Assembly (NCBI GenBank): GCA_024281135.1
Contig: JAMXLG010000349.1
Location: forward strand, 1-39,684
From: Vulcanimicrobiia bacterium
Lineage (GTDB): Bacteria; Eremiobacterota; Eremiobacteria; Baltobacterales; Baltobacteraceae
Length of the DNA stretch: 39,684 nucleotides
Direction of reading: 5' to 3'
The notes below the pieces were generated by a model. It was not told the origin of the DNA. It was given only the letters and a program-made list of their open reading frames with translations, and made no database searches. Positions 32,435-39,684 of this stretch are shown here, piece by piece (position 1 is the stretch's first letter; the number at the start of each line of letters is the position of its first letter). Position numbers and translations under genes: made by a program.

Positions 32435-33207
32435 CGCGGTGTATCCGGCCGATGGTCTTTCAAACGCGCACCGCGTTTCCGGTTTCGGCTGCGTGCGTTA
32501 TTGCGAACGGCGTGCGTGAAACGCTAGATGCGCTTTATAAAACGCAAGTCGAGTTGCGACTGTTCGAACCCACCGTGCCCTCGACGCAAGGGTGGCGCGC
32601 AATTACCGACGGCGCACGTCTGTATCGCATCGCCGGAGCGCGCTCCGATGCAGCGCTCATCATCCGTCCCTCTGACGCGCTCGCGCTCGCATCAGCGGCA
32701 TTCGGAGAACCATCCTCAGACTCGCGCGCGCTTTCGTCGGTTGAGAGCACCGTTCTCGAGCGCATCGTGAGAACGCTGGCCGGTAATTTCGTAACGATCT
32801 GCGGTGCCGGTGCCGAAAGCCTGGTTCCGAAACCCGTGCACTCGCTCGAGGGATTTCTCACCTACTTTGAAATCGCCGTCGAGCAACCCGTTTCGGCTGC
32901 AATCGGTCTCGCGATCGCACGGCAAACGGGGGCTGAGCCGCAGGGCGGCCTTCTCATTGAAGATCTCCTCGAGGTCGAAGTCGAGGTCCGCGTCCGGACC
33001 GAGGGGGCGTTCGTCCCGGCCGGCGAGCTAGCGGCATTAGAACCTGGCGCAATCGTGCCGATTACTGTATCAACCGGCCTGACCGCCGTTGCAACCGTTG
33101 CCGGGAGGCCGCTCGCGCGTGGCGAGTGCGGCGTCCGGAACAACCGGGTTGCTATGGCGATCGGCCACTCTTCGTGCACCGAAAGGGGAAGCGAACCGGA
33201 CCTATGA
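32431..33207 (+). CDS. fliM: FliM-like C-ring protein with SpoA domain
   Basis: A 258-residue protein; FliM is usually about 330. The C-terminus (about 176-245) is an SpoA/FliN fold: [17 protein letters not shown]..., [33 protein letters not shown]. The middle (about 60-165) may be a degenerate FliM CheC-like domain. No N-terminal LSQxEIDALL motif, which binds CheY in motile bacteria, is visible. It starts at GTG 32431 overlapping the rod-gene stop; ATG 32452 is an alternative. The stop overlaps fliN by 4 nt. It could equally be a SctQ-like C-ring protein of a type III system. Confidence 0.72.
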   Translation: MTRCIRPMVFQTRTAFPVSAACVIANGVRETLDALYKTQVELRLFEPTVPSTQGWRAITDGARLYRIAGARSDAALIIRPSDALALASAAFGEPSSDSRALSSVESTVLERIVRTLAGNFVTICGAGAESLVPKPVHSLEGFLTYFEIAVEQPVSAAIGLAIARQTGAEPQGGLLIEDLLEVEVEVRVRTEGAFVPAGELAALEPGAIVPITVSTGLTAVATVAGRPLARGECGVRNNRVAMAIGHSSCTERGSEPDL

Positions 33208-33482
33208 CGACGACTGTAGACGTAAAGAAATTGAAGGATCGCGCAAACCTTGACGTGCTGATGCACGTCCCGCTCACCGTCACGGCTGAACTCGGGACGT
33301 CGAAGATGTCGGTCTCCGAAGTGCTCAAATTAGGAACGGGCTCCATTGTTGAACTCGACCGTCTTGCCGGCGGTCCCGTCGATCTGCTAGTGAACAACAA
33401 GCTCATCGCTCGCGGCGAAGTCGTCGCCGTCGACGAGAACTTCGGCGTTCGCGTTACGGAGCTGATCTCGCGGCCGATTTAA
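33204..33482 (+). CDS. fliN: FliN-like C-ring protein (SpoA domain)
   Basis: A 92-residue SpoA domain. The standard sequence is clear: [69 protein letters not shown], with G-S-V/I-L, L-x3-V-d-V and G-E-V-V-x-D-x-F-G-V-R. It pairs with FliM to form the C-ring and dock FliH-FliI. Length is the single-domain norm. ATG 33204 overlaps the fliM stop by ATGA. A strong hairpin separates it from fliP. Confidence 0.92.
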   Translation: MTTTVDVKKLKDRANLDVLMHVPLTVTAELGTSKMSVSEVLKLGTGSIVELDRLAGGPVDLLVNNKLIARGEVVAVDENFGVRVTELISRPI

Positions 33483-33505
33483 CGCCGCCGCAATAACCGG
33501 TTCAC

Positions 33506-33535
33506 GCAAGGGTGACGCAAGCGCGTCACCCTTGC
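33506..33535 (+). promoter_or_regulatory. 13-bp perfect hairpin between fliN and fliP
   Basis: GCAAGGGTGACGC (33506-33518), loop AAGC (33519-33522), GCGTCACCCTTGC (33523-33535). The stem is perfect and G/C rich, and it ends 3 nt before the fliP ATG (33539). No T-tract follows, so it is not a simple terminator. It could control fliP translation, protect or process the mRNA, or be a Rho-like site. Confidence 0.6.
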
Positions 33536-33538
33536 TGT

Positions 33539-34195
33539 ATGGATGGACTCTTTTCAGTTGCCCATCACGCGCAGGCTTCGCTTCCGCTAGACGTTCTTAT
33601 CGGCCTGACGGTCCTCTCCGTCGTTCCGTTTCTTCTGATGATGTGTACGTCGTTCGTGCGCATCGTCGTCGTACTCTCGCTCGTGCGCTCGGCGATCGGC
33701 ACATCGTCGCTCCCACCGAACGCGGTGCTCTCCGGACTGGCGCTCGTGCTTACCTTCGTCGTGATGTCGCCGACGCTCTCGCAGATCTCCCGCGATGCGG
33801 TCGACCCGTATGCACATGGCAAGCTCTCGCAATCCCAAGCGTTCGACCGTGCGACGCAACCGCTTCGCGCGTTCATGCTGCGCCAAACGCGCGTCAGCGA
33901 TATCGAACTCTTCGAGCGCGTCGCGCACCAGTCGCGTGGTCTTCCCGGGCAGGCATCGCTCGTGGTGCTGGTACCGGCGTTTGTCGTCGGCGAGCTACGA
34001 AGCGCATTCGCAATCGGTTTTGCGCTCTATCTGCCGTTCGTGGCGATCGACTTGGCGGTTTCGGCGATGCTGATGGGGCTTGGGATGATGATGCTCAGCC
34101 CACCTGTGATCTCGCTGCCCGTGAAGCTCTTGCTCTTCGTGATGGTCGACGGCTGGGCGCTCGTCTGCGGAGGCGTGGCGAGCTCGTTTCGGTAA
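33539..34195 (+). CDS. fliP: FliP-type export gate protein
   Basis: A 218-residue membrane protein of the export gate. Conserved FliP features are LTVLSVVPFLLMMCTSFVRIVVVLSLVRSAIGTSSLPPNAVLSGLALVLTF, the DP/YA..GK.S segment, FMLRQTR, then the late helices with PAFVVGELRSAFAIGFALYLPFVAIDLAVSAMLMGLGMMMLSP, KLLLFVMVDGW. ATG 33539 is preferred to GTG 33512, which sits inside the hairpin and adds a Cys/His-rich stub. No FliQ, FliR, FlhA or FlhB follows: metF begins 9 nt after the stop. Confidence 0.93.
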   Translation: MDGLFSVAHHAQASLPLDVLIGLTVLSVVPFLLMMCTSFVRIVVVLSLVRSAIGTSSLPPNAVLSGLALVLTFVVMSPTLSQISRDAVDPYAHGKLSQSQAFDRATQPLRAFMLRQTRVSDIELFERVAHQSRGLPGQASLVVLVPAFVVGELRSAFAIGFALYLPFVAIDLAVSAMLMGLGMMMLSPPVISLPVKLLLFVMVDGWALVCGGVASSFR

Positions 34196-34204
34196 AAGGG
34201 GACC

Positions 34205-35101
34205 ATGCGAATTTCGGATGCGCTCGCGACGCTGCGACCGTTTTTCTCGTTCGAATTCTTTCCACCCAAAGACGACGCCGGGTCGAAGCAGCTCTTCGCG
34301 ACGATCGAAGCGCTCGCGCCGTTGCGTCCCGCATTCGTCTCCATAACCTATGGCGCCGGCGGCTCGTCGCGCGATCGTACCGTCGCCCTAGCAAAACAGA
34401 TTCAGGCGGAGATCGGCCTCACGGTTATGGCCCACGTAACGTGCGTAGGATCGTCTCGGGCGGAGTTACGCTCCCTCTTCGACGACTTGGCGCGCGCGGG
34501 CATCGAGAACGTCCTGGCGTTGCGCGGCGATCCTCCGAAAGGGGCGTCGCAATTCGAAACGCCGCCCGGCGGCTTTTCGCACGCGACTGAACTCGTCGCG
34601 ATGTTGCGGCGCAATTATGATTTTTGCATCGGTGCCGCGTGTTATCCGGAGACGCACGTTGAGGCGCCGAACACCGAAGTCGACCTGCAGCATCTTAAAG
34701 AAAAGGTCGATGCAGGCGCGGACTTTCTCATCACGCAGCTGTTCTTCAACAACGACCGCTTCTCGGCGTTCGTACGGCAAGCGCACGACATCGGGATCAA
34801 TGTTCCAATCGTGCCCGGTCTGATGCCCATTACCGGCTATCAACAGGTCGCGCGTTTCACATCAGCAATCGGCGCCACGATTCCGCCGAAGCTGCTACGT
34901 GAACTCGAACTGCGCGCCGAAGACGGCAAGGCGGTCGAAGATCTCGGCGTTGCCTATGCAGCGCTGCAAGCAACGGAGTTGCTCCAGCAAGGCGCCCCCG
35001 GAATCCACTTTTATACGCTGAACCGCTCCCCCGCGACGCGCGCAATCGTCTCGGCGCTGATCGCCGGAAGCGCGTGGCGGCCGTTGTTCTCGCTGCGTTA
35101 A
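34205..35101 (+). CDS. metF: 5,10-Methylenetetrahydrofolate reductase
   Basis: A 298-residue flavoprotein that reduces methylene-THF to methyl-THF for methionine synthesis. Signatures are FFSFEFFPPKDDAG (about 13-26; Glu of catalysis and substrate), YGAGGSSRDRT (about 48-58), AHVTCVGSSRAELRS, NVLALRGDPPKG (about 101-112), CYPETH, LITQLFFNNDRF, and a C-terminal GAPGIHFYTLNRSPAT. Length is typical. ATG 34205 has AGGGG just upstream. It is convergent with a small secreted gene. Confidence 0.95.
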   Translation: MRISDALATLRPFFSFEFFPPKDDAGSKQLFATIEALAPLRPAFVSITYGAGGSSRDRTVALAKQIQAEIGLTVMAHVTCVGSSRAELRSLFDDLARAGIENVLALRGDPPKGASQFETPPGGFSHATELVAMLRRNYDFCIGAACYPETHVEAPNTEVDLQHLKEKVDAGADFLITQLFFNNDRFSAFVRQAHDIGINVPIVPGLMPITGYQQVARFTSAIGATIPPKLLRELELRAEDGKAVEDLGVAYAALQATELLQQGAPGIHFYTLNRSPATRAIVSALIAGSAWRPLFSLR

Positions 35102-35102
35102 T

Positions 35103-35414
35103 CTAAGGAATCATCCCGCAGTCGAAGAGCTTGTTGGCGACCGGGCCGGCAATTTTGTTGATGAAGTACGCACGCATCTGCGGGTCGTCTTTGAGTTGCT
35201 GAACGACTTTCTGTTCGATCGCCGCTTTTTGTCCTGAGGGCGGATTCGCCCGTTGGGCGGCGATTTGATCGCAGCTCGAATTTTGATATTTCGCAATGAC
35301 CTTGTCGGCGACTTTATCCGCAACCGGATACTGACTCTGTTGGGCATGTGCGATTACCGGCACGGAAATGATTGCCAATGCAAGAACGGCAAGTCGAAAT
35401 GTCGCTCCATTCAT
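35103..35414 (-). CDS. Small secreted protein (103 aa)
   Basis: A 103-residue protein with a clear Sec signal: basic/polar start, hydrophobic FRLAVLALAIISVPVIA, cleavage probably after AHA (residue 24). The mature part (about 79 residues) is helical and charged, with two Cys (about 48 and 98) that could form a disulfide, and ends in VANKLFDCGMIP. I do not recognise a family. It may be periplasmic or secreted. A weak -10 (TACGCT) lies 6 nt before its ATG, so leaderless expression is possible. It is not obviously linked to metF, with which it is convergent. Confidence 0.7.
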   Translation of the reverse strand: MNGATFRLAVLALAIISVPVIAHAQQSQYPVADKVADKVIAKYQNSSCDQIAAQRANPPSGQKAAIEQKVVQQLKDDPQMRAYFINKIAGPVANKLFDCGMIP

Positions 35415-35474
35415 AGCAATAGCGTAGCGCTCTCGCGCGCTGCAGTTTATCCCGGGAACGCATGCGCGTGGCGA

Positions 35475-36158
35475 TTACTGGATGCGGATCCCGAAGGCGT
35501 TTTCGAGATTCTCGTTCCCTTTGCGCGTGATTTCCAGCGAACGGTCACGTGGATTGCAAAGCACCCACTCGTGCTTGATAAACGTACCGAGGAGCGCAGC
35601 ACCGAGCGAACCGGCAACGTGATGGCGTCGTTCGGTCCAGTCCATGCACGCGCGCGCGAAATGGCGGCGGCTCGCGCGCGCCGCTTCCAAATCAACGCCG
35701 ATCTCGGAGAAGAAGCGTTCGCCGTTGCGCGTAACCGTGAATGTCTCCGAGTCGGCGGCGATGATACGCCGTTCGGTTAGAGCGTCGGTAACGGCAACAC
35801 CTAAGCGGCCGGCAAGGTGATCGTAGCAGGAGCGCGCCCTTCGAAGGCGCTGCATAGCCGAGTGTTGGTTCAACGACTTCACCGGTGCGACGGGAGCGAT
35901 CGATGCGAGCACCTCGATTGCATGTGCGATTTCACCGGAAGCGATGCAGAAAAGTCGTTGCCGCCCGGCATTACGGGCGCACAGGAGTCCCCCGTCAACG
36001 AGTTTGGCTAAGTGCGCGCTCGCAGCTTGCGGCGAGGCTTCACCGCGAAAGGCGAGCTCCGACGCGCTCAGCTCTCCCCCGTCGAGCAACGCGAAGAGTA
36101 TCTTCGAGCGGACGGGGTCACCGATGAGCGCAGCAACTTTCCCAACATTGGGCAACAT
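35475..36158 (-). CDS. ArsR-family transcriptional regulator
   Basis: A 227-residue regulator. The N-terminal winged helix is standard ArsR: AALIGDPVRSKILFALLDGGELSASELAFRGEASPQAASAHLAKLVDGGLLCARNAGRQRLF (about 8-70). An extra C-terminal domain of about 130 residues has TALTERRIIAADSETF-like and GERFFSEIGVDLE segments, more usual in the large ArsR group than in metal sensors. Ligand unknown; few Cys. The ATG at 36158 lies 6 nt after a TACAAT -10 on the minus strand, so the mRNA looks leaderless. It is 12 nt downstream of the TIR gene and on the same strand. Confidence 0.88.
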   Translation of the reverse strand: MLPNVGKVAALIGDPVRSKILFALLDGGELSASELAFRGEASPQAASAHLAKLVDGGLLCARNAGRQRLFCIASGEIAHAIEVLASIAPVAPVKSLNQHSAMQRLRRARSCYDHLAGRLGVAVTDALTERRIIAADSETFTVTRNGERFFSEIGVDLEAARASRRHFARACMDWTERRHHVAGSLGAALLGTFIKHEWVLCNPRDRSLEITRKGNENLENAFGIRIQ

Positions 36159-36164
36159 GGCGCA

Positions 36165-36173
36165 ATTGTATCA
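36165..36173 (-). promoter_or_regulatory. Extended -10 promoter of arsR gene
   Basis: On the minus strand TGA-TACAAT (36173-36165): the TG and one base overlap the TIR gene stop codon, and TACAAT matches 5 of 6 consensus bases. The gap to the ATG (36158) is 6 nt, which puts the start site at or beside the start codon. No good -35 is visible. Confidence 0.5.
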
Positions 36174-38888
36174 CGCCGACACTTCAGGCAAGGATGAATC
36201 GCCGATTGCAGATTCGCGAGACTTGGGCTTGGAACTCGAGATTGCCCGGCGAGCAAGCTGCAAAACGGCTCCCGGGTCGAGTGCCGCGCCGCGCGCGTGC
36301 TCTGCCTCGAACCAGGCTTGCGAGTGCCGTGCGCTCAAGGTGCGAACGACCTCGGCGCGCACGTGACGTTCCGATTCGTGGAGCGGAAACTTCAACCGTA
36401 GCCGCAAAGCGTCGGCGCTGCCGAATAATTGCGCGGCTTCATCATCGTCAGTCCGATACGAAAGTAGACGCGCCGTGGCCTCGAGGACGTCTGGAAGCTG
36501 CAGCGACAGATTGTGTTCGCGCACGATCGTTAAGCTCTCGTCGATGAACCGTTGCGCCTCCGGTTGATTACCGTCAAGTAACTCCACCTCGGCTAGGTGG
36601 CTGAGCATCGTCGTTATGCCCGAGTAGTACTGGACCGATCGCGCGATCGCAAGAGCCTGTAGATACTCGTCGCGCGCTATGGCAAGATCACCCTTCTGGT
36701 GTGCCACGTTCCCAACGACGCCATGCGCCCACAACAGCAACGTCCGATTCTCGGTCCGTTTGCAGACGGAAACCGCCTCCCGCCCAGCATCAAGCGCAGA
36801 GTCGAACGAACGCGACGCCGTATCGCAAATGCTCAAGTTGATCAGACATTTCGCAACGCTGGCATCGTCTGAACCCTCGAGAAACATCGAAAGCGCACGC
36901 GCAAGCGCGGCGCGGCCTTTCTCATACTCGCCCCGATTGACCAGGGTGCCGCCGAGGGTCGCGAGTGCGTCGGCAAGACCCTCGCCGTCCGGCAATCCTT
37001 CGCGCAACTTCACGCTTTCTTCCGCGTCGCGCAGAGCCGCGTCTAGCTCTCCGTGCGCACTGCGCAAGCCGGCTGCGCGGCTGAGGAGAAGTGCGCGTTC
37101 GCTCGCGCCGGCAATACCGGATCGCGCAATCGCTTCGAGCAGATCCGCGCCTTCGCTGTAGAAACCTCGCACGACCCAGAAAGGTGTCAGTGCGAGTGCG
37201 AGCACGACGCATTCATCGCGCTTCTGCTCCATCGCCCATGCAAGTGCAGCAACGACGTCGGGATGGGCTGCAACGAGCTCTTCGGTGCATGCTGCGCGGT
37301 TTTGTGCATCCGAAGCGCCGAACGCCTCGATTTTACATGCGAAATACCGGAAATACCGCTCCTCGAGTTCGGCACCATCGGGAGCCTGGCTCAACCGCTC
37401 GAGGCCGTACGAGCGAATAACGTGCAACAAACGGAATGAGGTCGTTTCCTCTCGGCCCGTTTTTGCGACGAACGATTTTTCGACGAGCGCTGTGAGCATG
37501 TCGAGGATCGCACTCGCTGTAATGCGTTCGTCGTGGCAAATAGCTTCGACCGCGTCGATGCCGAACGCGGCGCGGAAGATGGCGAGTCGCGCAAAGAGCA
37601 AACGCTCGTCTTCGTCGAGCAGGTTATAACTCCACTCAATTGCCGCGCGGAGTGTGCGGTGGCGGCCGTCATCCTGCGTGTCGCTGACAAGCAGCGCAAA
37701 TTGCTCGTCGAGTCGCTGAACGACTTGATGCGGCGAGAGCGTGCGTAAACGCGCGGCGGCAAACTCGAGCGCTAGCGGAATACCGTCGAGGCGGTCGCAA
37801 ATCTTGACCAGATCCGCGGCGTTCTTTTCTGTGATCTTGAACTTTTCGTCGTGCGCTTTGGCACGATCGGCGAGAAGACGCATTGCATCGCATCGCCGCA
37901 CTTCTTCGAGCGGCATATCGGCGGAAGGAAGCGCGAGCGGAGAAAGCCCGTAGACCTGTTCGCCGCGCAGATGCAGCCGCTCGCGGCTCGTGATGAGCAA
38001 CTTCACAAGCGTCGAAACCTTCAAGACTTCGGCTGCGAACTTCGCAATGGCCTCGAGATATTGCTCGGAGTCGTCTAAAATGAGGAGCGTCTCTTGACCG
38101 TCGACGTGCTGTAGCACCGTCTGCAAAGGGTCGCGTCCGACGATTTCCAATCCCATCGCATTTGCGACCGCCACGGCGACGTCCGTGGTCAGCGTTTCGC
38201 TTACCGGGACGAACCACGCACCACCGGGGAACTGCGGCAGCACGCTCTCTGCGAGTTGCAACGCAAGGCGCGTTTTCCCGACGCCGCCCGGGCCGACGAT
38301 CGATACGAGACGCTTGCCGCGCAGCAGCGACTGCAGCGTTTTGAGTTCGCTCTTGCGACCGACGAAGGCAGAGAGGTGGTGCGGAATATTACTCGGAGCG
38401 ATCTCGCCGAAGCGCGAGTGCCGGCCTTCCGCGGTGCGCTCGTCGATCGCTTTGATGAGCGCCGCCATGTGCTTGTCGAAGTCACGCGCTTCGTCGACGG
38501 GCGCCGCATTCAACAAAGCAAACCATGCCAGGCTGTTCGGCAGTTCGCTTTCGCTCGGCATGCGCGCATTGTGCACAAGGACCGGCAGGATTGACGTGCC
38601 GCCGGCTGCGGCCGTTTCGACCTCCATCCTCACCGGGTCGTCGGCGTCGAGAATCCGTGGGGGGGCTTTGCCGCGCGGCCCGCGCCATTTCGGCCCGACA
38701 ACGACGAGGAGAACATCTGTTTTTTCTAGCGTGCGCGCGATATAGTCGTGGAAATTTTCGCCGAACGGAATCTTGTCGATGTCGATGAACACCGATTCAC
38801 TGCCGTAATGTTGGGCGAGCCTGTCAAAAATCGCGCGGCAGATAGCCGCGGAATCTGCTCGCCTATAGGAGATGGCGATGCGCTTCAC
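36171..38888 (-). CDS. TIR-NB-ARC-TPR (STAND) protein, candidate immune sensor
   Basis: A 905-residue modular protein. The TIR domain (1-150) has ISYRRADS and FIDIDKIPFGENF. Glu89 in VRMEVETA aligns with the NADase glutamate of SARM1 (Glu642). The NB-ARC/STAND NTPase (175-480) has a FVGRKSEL lead, Walker A GPGGVGKT (199-206), LLILDDSEQ (268-276), an ITSRERL sensor and GIPLALEFAAARL. The C-terminal half is TPR-like helical repeats (about 500-870). This is the layout of bacterial NLR-like proteins, where ligand sensing by TPRs would trigger NAD+ loss. A transcriptional or metabolic role cannot be excluded. It starts at GTG 38888. Confidence 0.87.
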   Translation of the reverse strand: MKRIAISYRRADSAAICRAIFDRLAQHYGSESVFIDIDKIPFGENFHDYIARTLEKTDVLLVVVGPKWRGPRGKAPPRILDADDPVRMEVETAAAGGTSILPVLVHNARMPSESELPNSLAWFALLNAAPVDEARDFDKHMAALIKAIDERTAEGRHSRFGEIAPSNIPHHLSAFVGRKSELKTLQSLLRGKRLVSIVGPGGVGKTRLALQLAESVLPQFPGGAWFVPVSETLTTDVAVAVANAMGLEIVGRDPLQTVLQHVDGQETLLILDDSEQYLEAIAKFAAEVLKVSTLVKLLITSRERLHLRGEQVYGLSPLALPSADMPLEEVRRCDAMRLLADRAKAHDEKFKITEKNAADLVKICDRLDGIPLALEFAAARLRTLSPHQVVQRLDEQFALLVSDTQDDGRHRTLRAAIEWSYNLLDEDERLLFARLAIFRAAFGIDAVEAICHDERITASAILDMLTALVEKSFVAKTGREETTSFRLLHVIRSYGLERLSQAPDGAELEERYFRYFACKIEAFGASDAQNRAACTEELVAAHPDVVAALAWAMEQKRDECVVLALALTPFWVVRGFYSEGADLLEAIARSGIAGASERALLLSRAAGLRSAHGELDAALRDAEESVKLREGLPDGEGLADALATLGGTLVNRGEYEKGRAALARALSMFLEGSDDASVAKCLINLSICDTASRSFDSALDAGREAVSVCKRTENRTLLLWAHGVVGNVAHQKGDLAIARDEYLQALAIARSVQYYSGITTMLSHLAEVELLDGNQPEAQRFIDESLTIVREHNLSLQLPDVLEATARLLSYRTDDDEAAQLFGSADALRLRLKFPLHESERHVRAEVVRTLSARHSQAWFEAEHARGAALDPGAVLQLARRAISSSKPKSRESAIGDSSLPEVSA

Positions 38889-38896
38889 ACACCGCC

Positions 38897-38902
38897 ATCA
38901 TA
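38897..38902 (-). promoter_or_regulatory. Promoter of the TIR-STAND gene
   Basis: TATGAT on the minus strand (38902-38897), 5 of 6 consensus. The gap to the GTG (38888) is 8 nt, so the message would be nearly leaderless. No strong -35; an A-rich segment (CAAAAAG) lies about 10 nt upstream. Confidence 0.45.
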
Positions 38903-38929
38903 CGACAATTGCCTTTTTGTTACCGCTTG

Positions 38930-39684
38930 CTAGAACGAAGCGGCACCCAGCGCGGCTATCTCGGCGAAAAAGACATTCGATTGTGGACATTGCTGACCGG
39001 GCACACAACCAACGATACCTATCGGTTGACCCGTGACATTAAAGACCACGATCTGTTGCGTGGTCGGCACGACGTAGCCGACGCGTTTGCCGTCGAACTC
39101 GGTGAACCACATGCGTCCCAGACTGTCTCTCGTGATGCTCACCGGCGCCTGCGCAGTGCCGTTGCTCGGAAGTGGGAGCAGGGTAAACTCGGTTCCACCG
39201 ATCGGGATGAAGCCGATTTCATTGAGGCCGTCGTCGGTGAACCAGACTGCGTGGTCGCCCGCGGCAATCGCGCTAACGTGCGAATGATCCGGCAGCGTGA
39301 ACGTTTGTTTGATCGTCCCGGTCGAGGGCTCGACCACGAAAATCATCGATGGATTCTTACTGCTGCTCGGCATGTTGGAATTCAACGACGGATCGGTCGC
39401 GACCCAAAGATTTCCGTCGGGTCCGATCGCGGAAGCACCGAGCGGGTGCGTGAAGACCGGCGAAACACAGCCGATGCCGACTCCCACCAAGAAGCCCGTC
39501 CAGAGCGTTTGCTTCGTGAAGTGATTGGCGATGACGAACACGCTGGTTCCGCTCGGTGAAGAGAGCGATACCCACTTGTCGCCGAAGTTTCCGAGCGAAA
39601 CGTTGAACCACGTTTTAGTATCGGTGTTATATTGCGCGAGCAACGGCTGCGAGGCGGGCGTTGGAACGGGGGCAGGTGCAAGGA
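38930..39684 (-). CDS. Beta-propeller protein (Vgb/SMP-30-like), partial
   Basis: The frame is open through the right edge (LAPAPVPTPASQP precedes the first visible TTG at 39643), so the N-terminus lies outside. The visible 251 residues have repeats of propeller blades: AIGPDGNLWVATDP, AIAAGDHAVWFTDDGLNEIGFI, and ITRDSLGRMWFTEFDGKRVGYVV, as in the virginiamycin B lyase (Vgb)/NHL type. The Pro-rich linker suggests a secreted or lipoprotein form. Vgb family members can be lyases or binding scaffolds; no catalytic His can be assigned. The stop is 41 nt before the TIR gene. Confidence 0.75.
   Translation of the reverse strand, partial: LAPAPVPTPASQPLLAQYNTDTKTWFNVSLGNFGDKWVSLSSPSGTSVFVIANHFTKQTLWTGFLVGVGIGCVSPVFTHPLGASAIGPDGNLWVATDPSLNSNMPSSSKNPSMIFVVEPSTGTIKQTFTLPDHSHVSAIAAGDHAVWFTDDGLNEIGFIPIGGTEFTLLPLPSNGTAQAPVSITRDSLGRMWFTEFDGKRVGYVVPTTQQIVVFNVTGQPIGIVGCVPGQQCPQSNVFFAEIAALGAASF

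Noticed and set aside
33532..34590. A 352-codon plus frame over fliP and metF
   Set aside because: The frame is Arg-rich and crosses two well-identified genes in other frames.
1..39684. tRNA, rRNA, CRISPR arrays, IS elements, phage attachment sites
   Set aside because: I saw no cloverleaf-like segment, repeated spacers, transposase genes or flanking inverted repeats; short gaps leave little room, but no covariance scan could be run.

Overview
The window is a compact, high-GC bacterial chromosome segment with almost no intergenic space. Stop/start overlaps (ATGA, GTGA, TTGA) are frequent, as are GTG and TTG starts. The gene set is that of a diderm: an RND pump with a lipoprotein adaptor, FliF/FliP-type export, and class-III aminotransferase and CoA genes. 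The mixture would fit an uncultivated lineage such as Eremiobacterota (WPS-2). That placement is an inference from gene style, not a computed result. I found no tRNA, rRNA, CRISPR array or insertion sequence.

Layout. 1-2487: the 3' end of a LexA-type repressor, an orphan PTS EIIC permease and a PLP lyase of the aluminium-resistance family. 2525-3533: a PilZ protein, a small unknown gene and an FHA protein. 3546-6333: a CoA operon, panC-coaBC-coaX. 6550-7557: dusB. 7574-13301: a putative operon of aminotransferase, SRPBCC protein, a homologue of cyanobacterial acyl-ACP reductase with its catalytic Cys, a companion dehydrogenase-like protein, a YfcE phosphodiesterase and an APC permease. 13451-16994: greA, lysS, a small metallothionein-like gene, a DUF5069 gene and truA. 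16999-18404: a convergent marR with a readable operator/promoter, then rplM-rpsI with a promoter, leader hairpin and terminator. 18406-24888: a DUF3810 membrane protein, an RND adaptor/pump pair, and a small membrane protein with a TMEM175-type channel.

24908-34195 is the most unusual part: a streamlined flagellar-type basal body/export locus in the order flgB-like, flgC, fliE, fliF, fliH, fliI, SLT transglycosylase, double aspartyl protease, fliK-like, rod/hook-like, fliM-like, fliN, fliP. No separate fliG or fliJ fits between the genes. The C-terminus of FliF reads as a FliG EHPQ-type repeat, so FliF appears fused to a fragment of FliG. The FlgB-like protein is about half the normal size, the rod/hook-like protein lacks the usual N-terminal ANN motif, and FliM lacks its CheY-binding N-terminus. 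This suggests a reduced, possibly non-rotating, flagellar-derived secretion apparatus. Whether the missing parts are encoded elsewhere cannot be seen here.

34205-39684: metF, a small secreted protein, an ArsR regulator, a 905-residue TIR-NB-ARC-TPR (STAND) protein with the NADase glutamate, and a beta-propeller gene running off the right edge. Several transcription-unit heads (marR, arsR, the TIR gene, dusB) have a -10 box only 6 to 10 nt before the start codon, so leaderless mRNAs look common in this organism.
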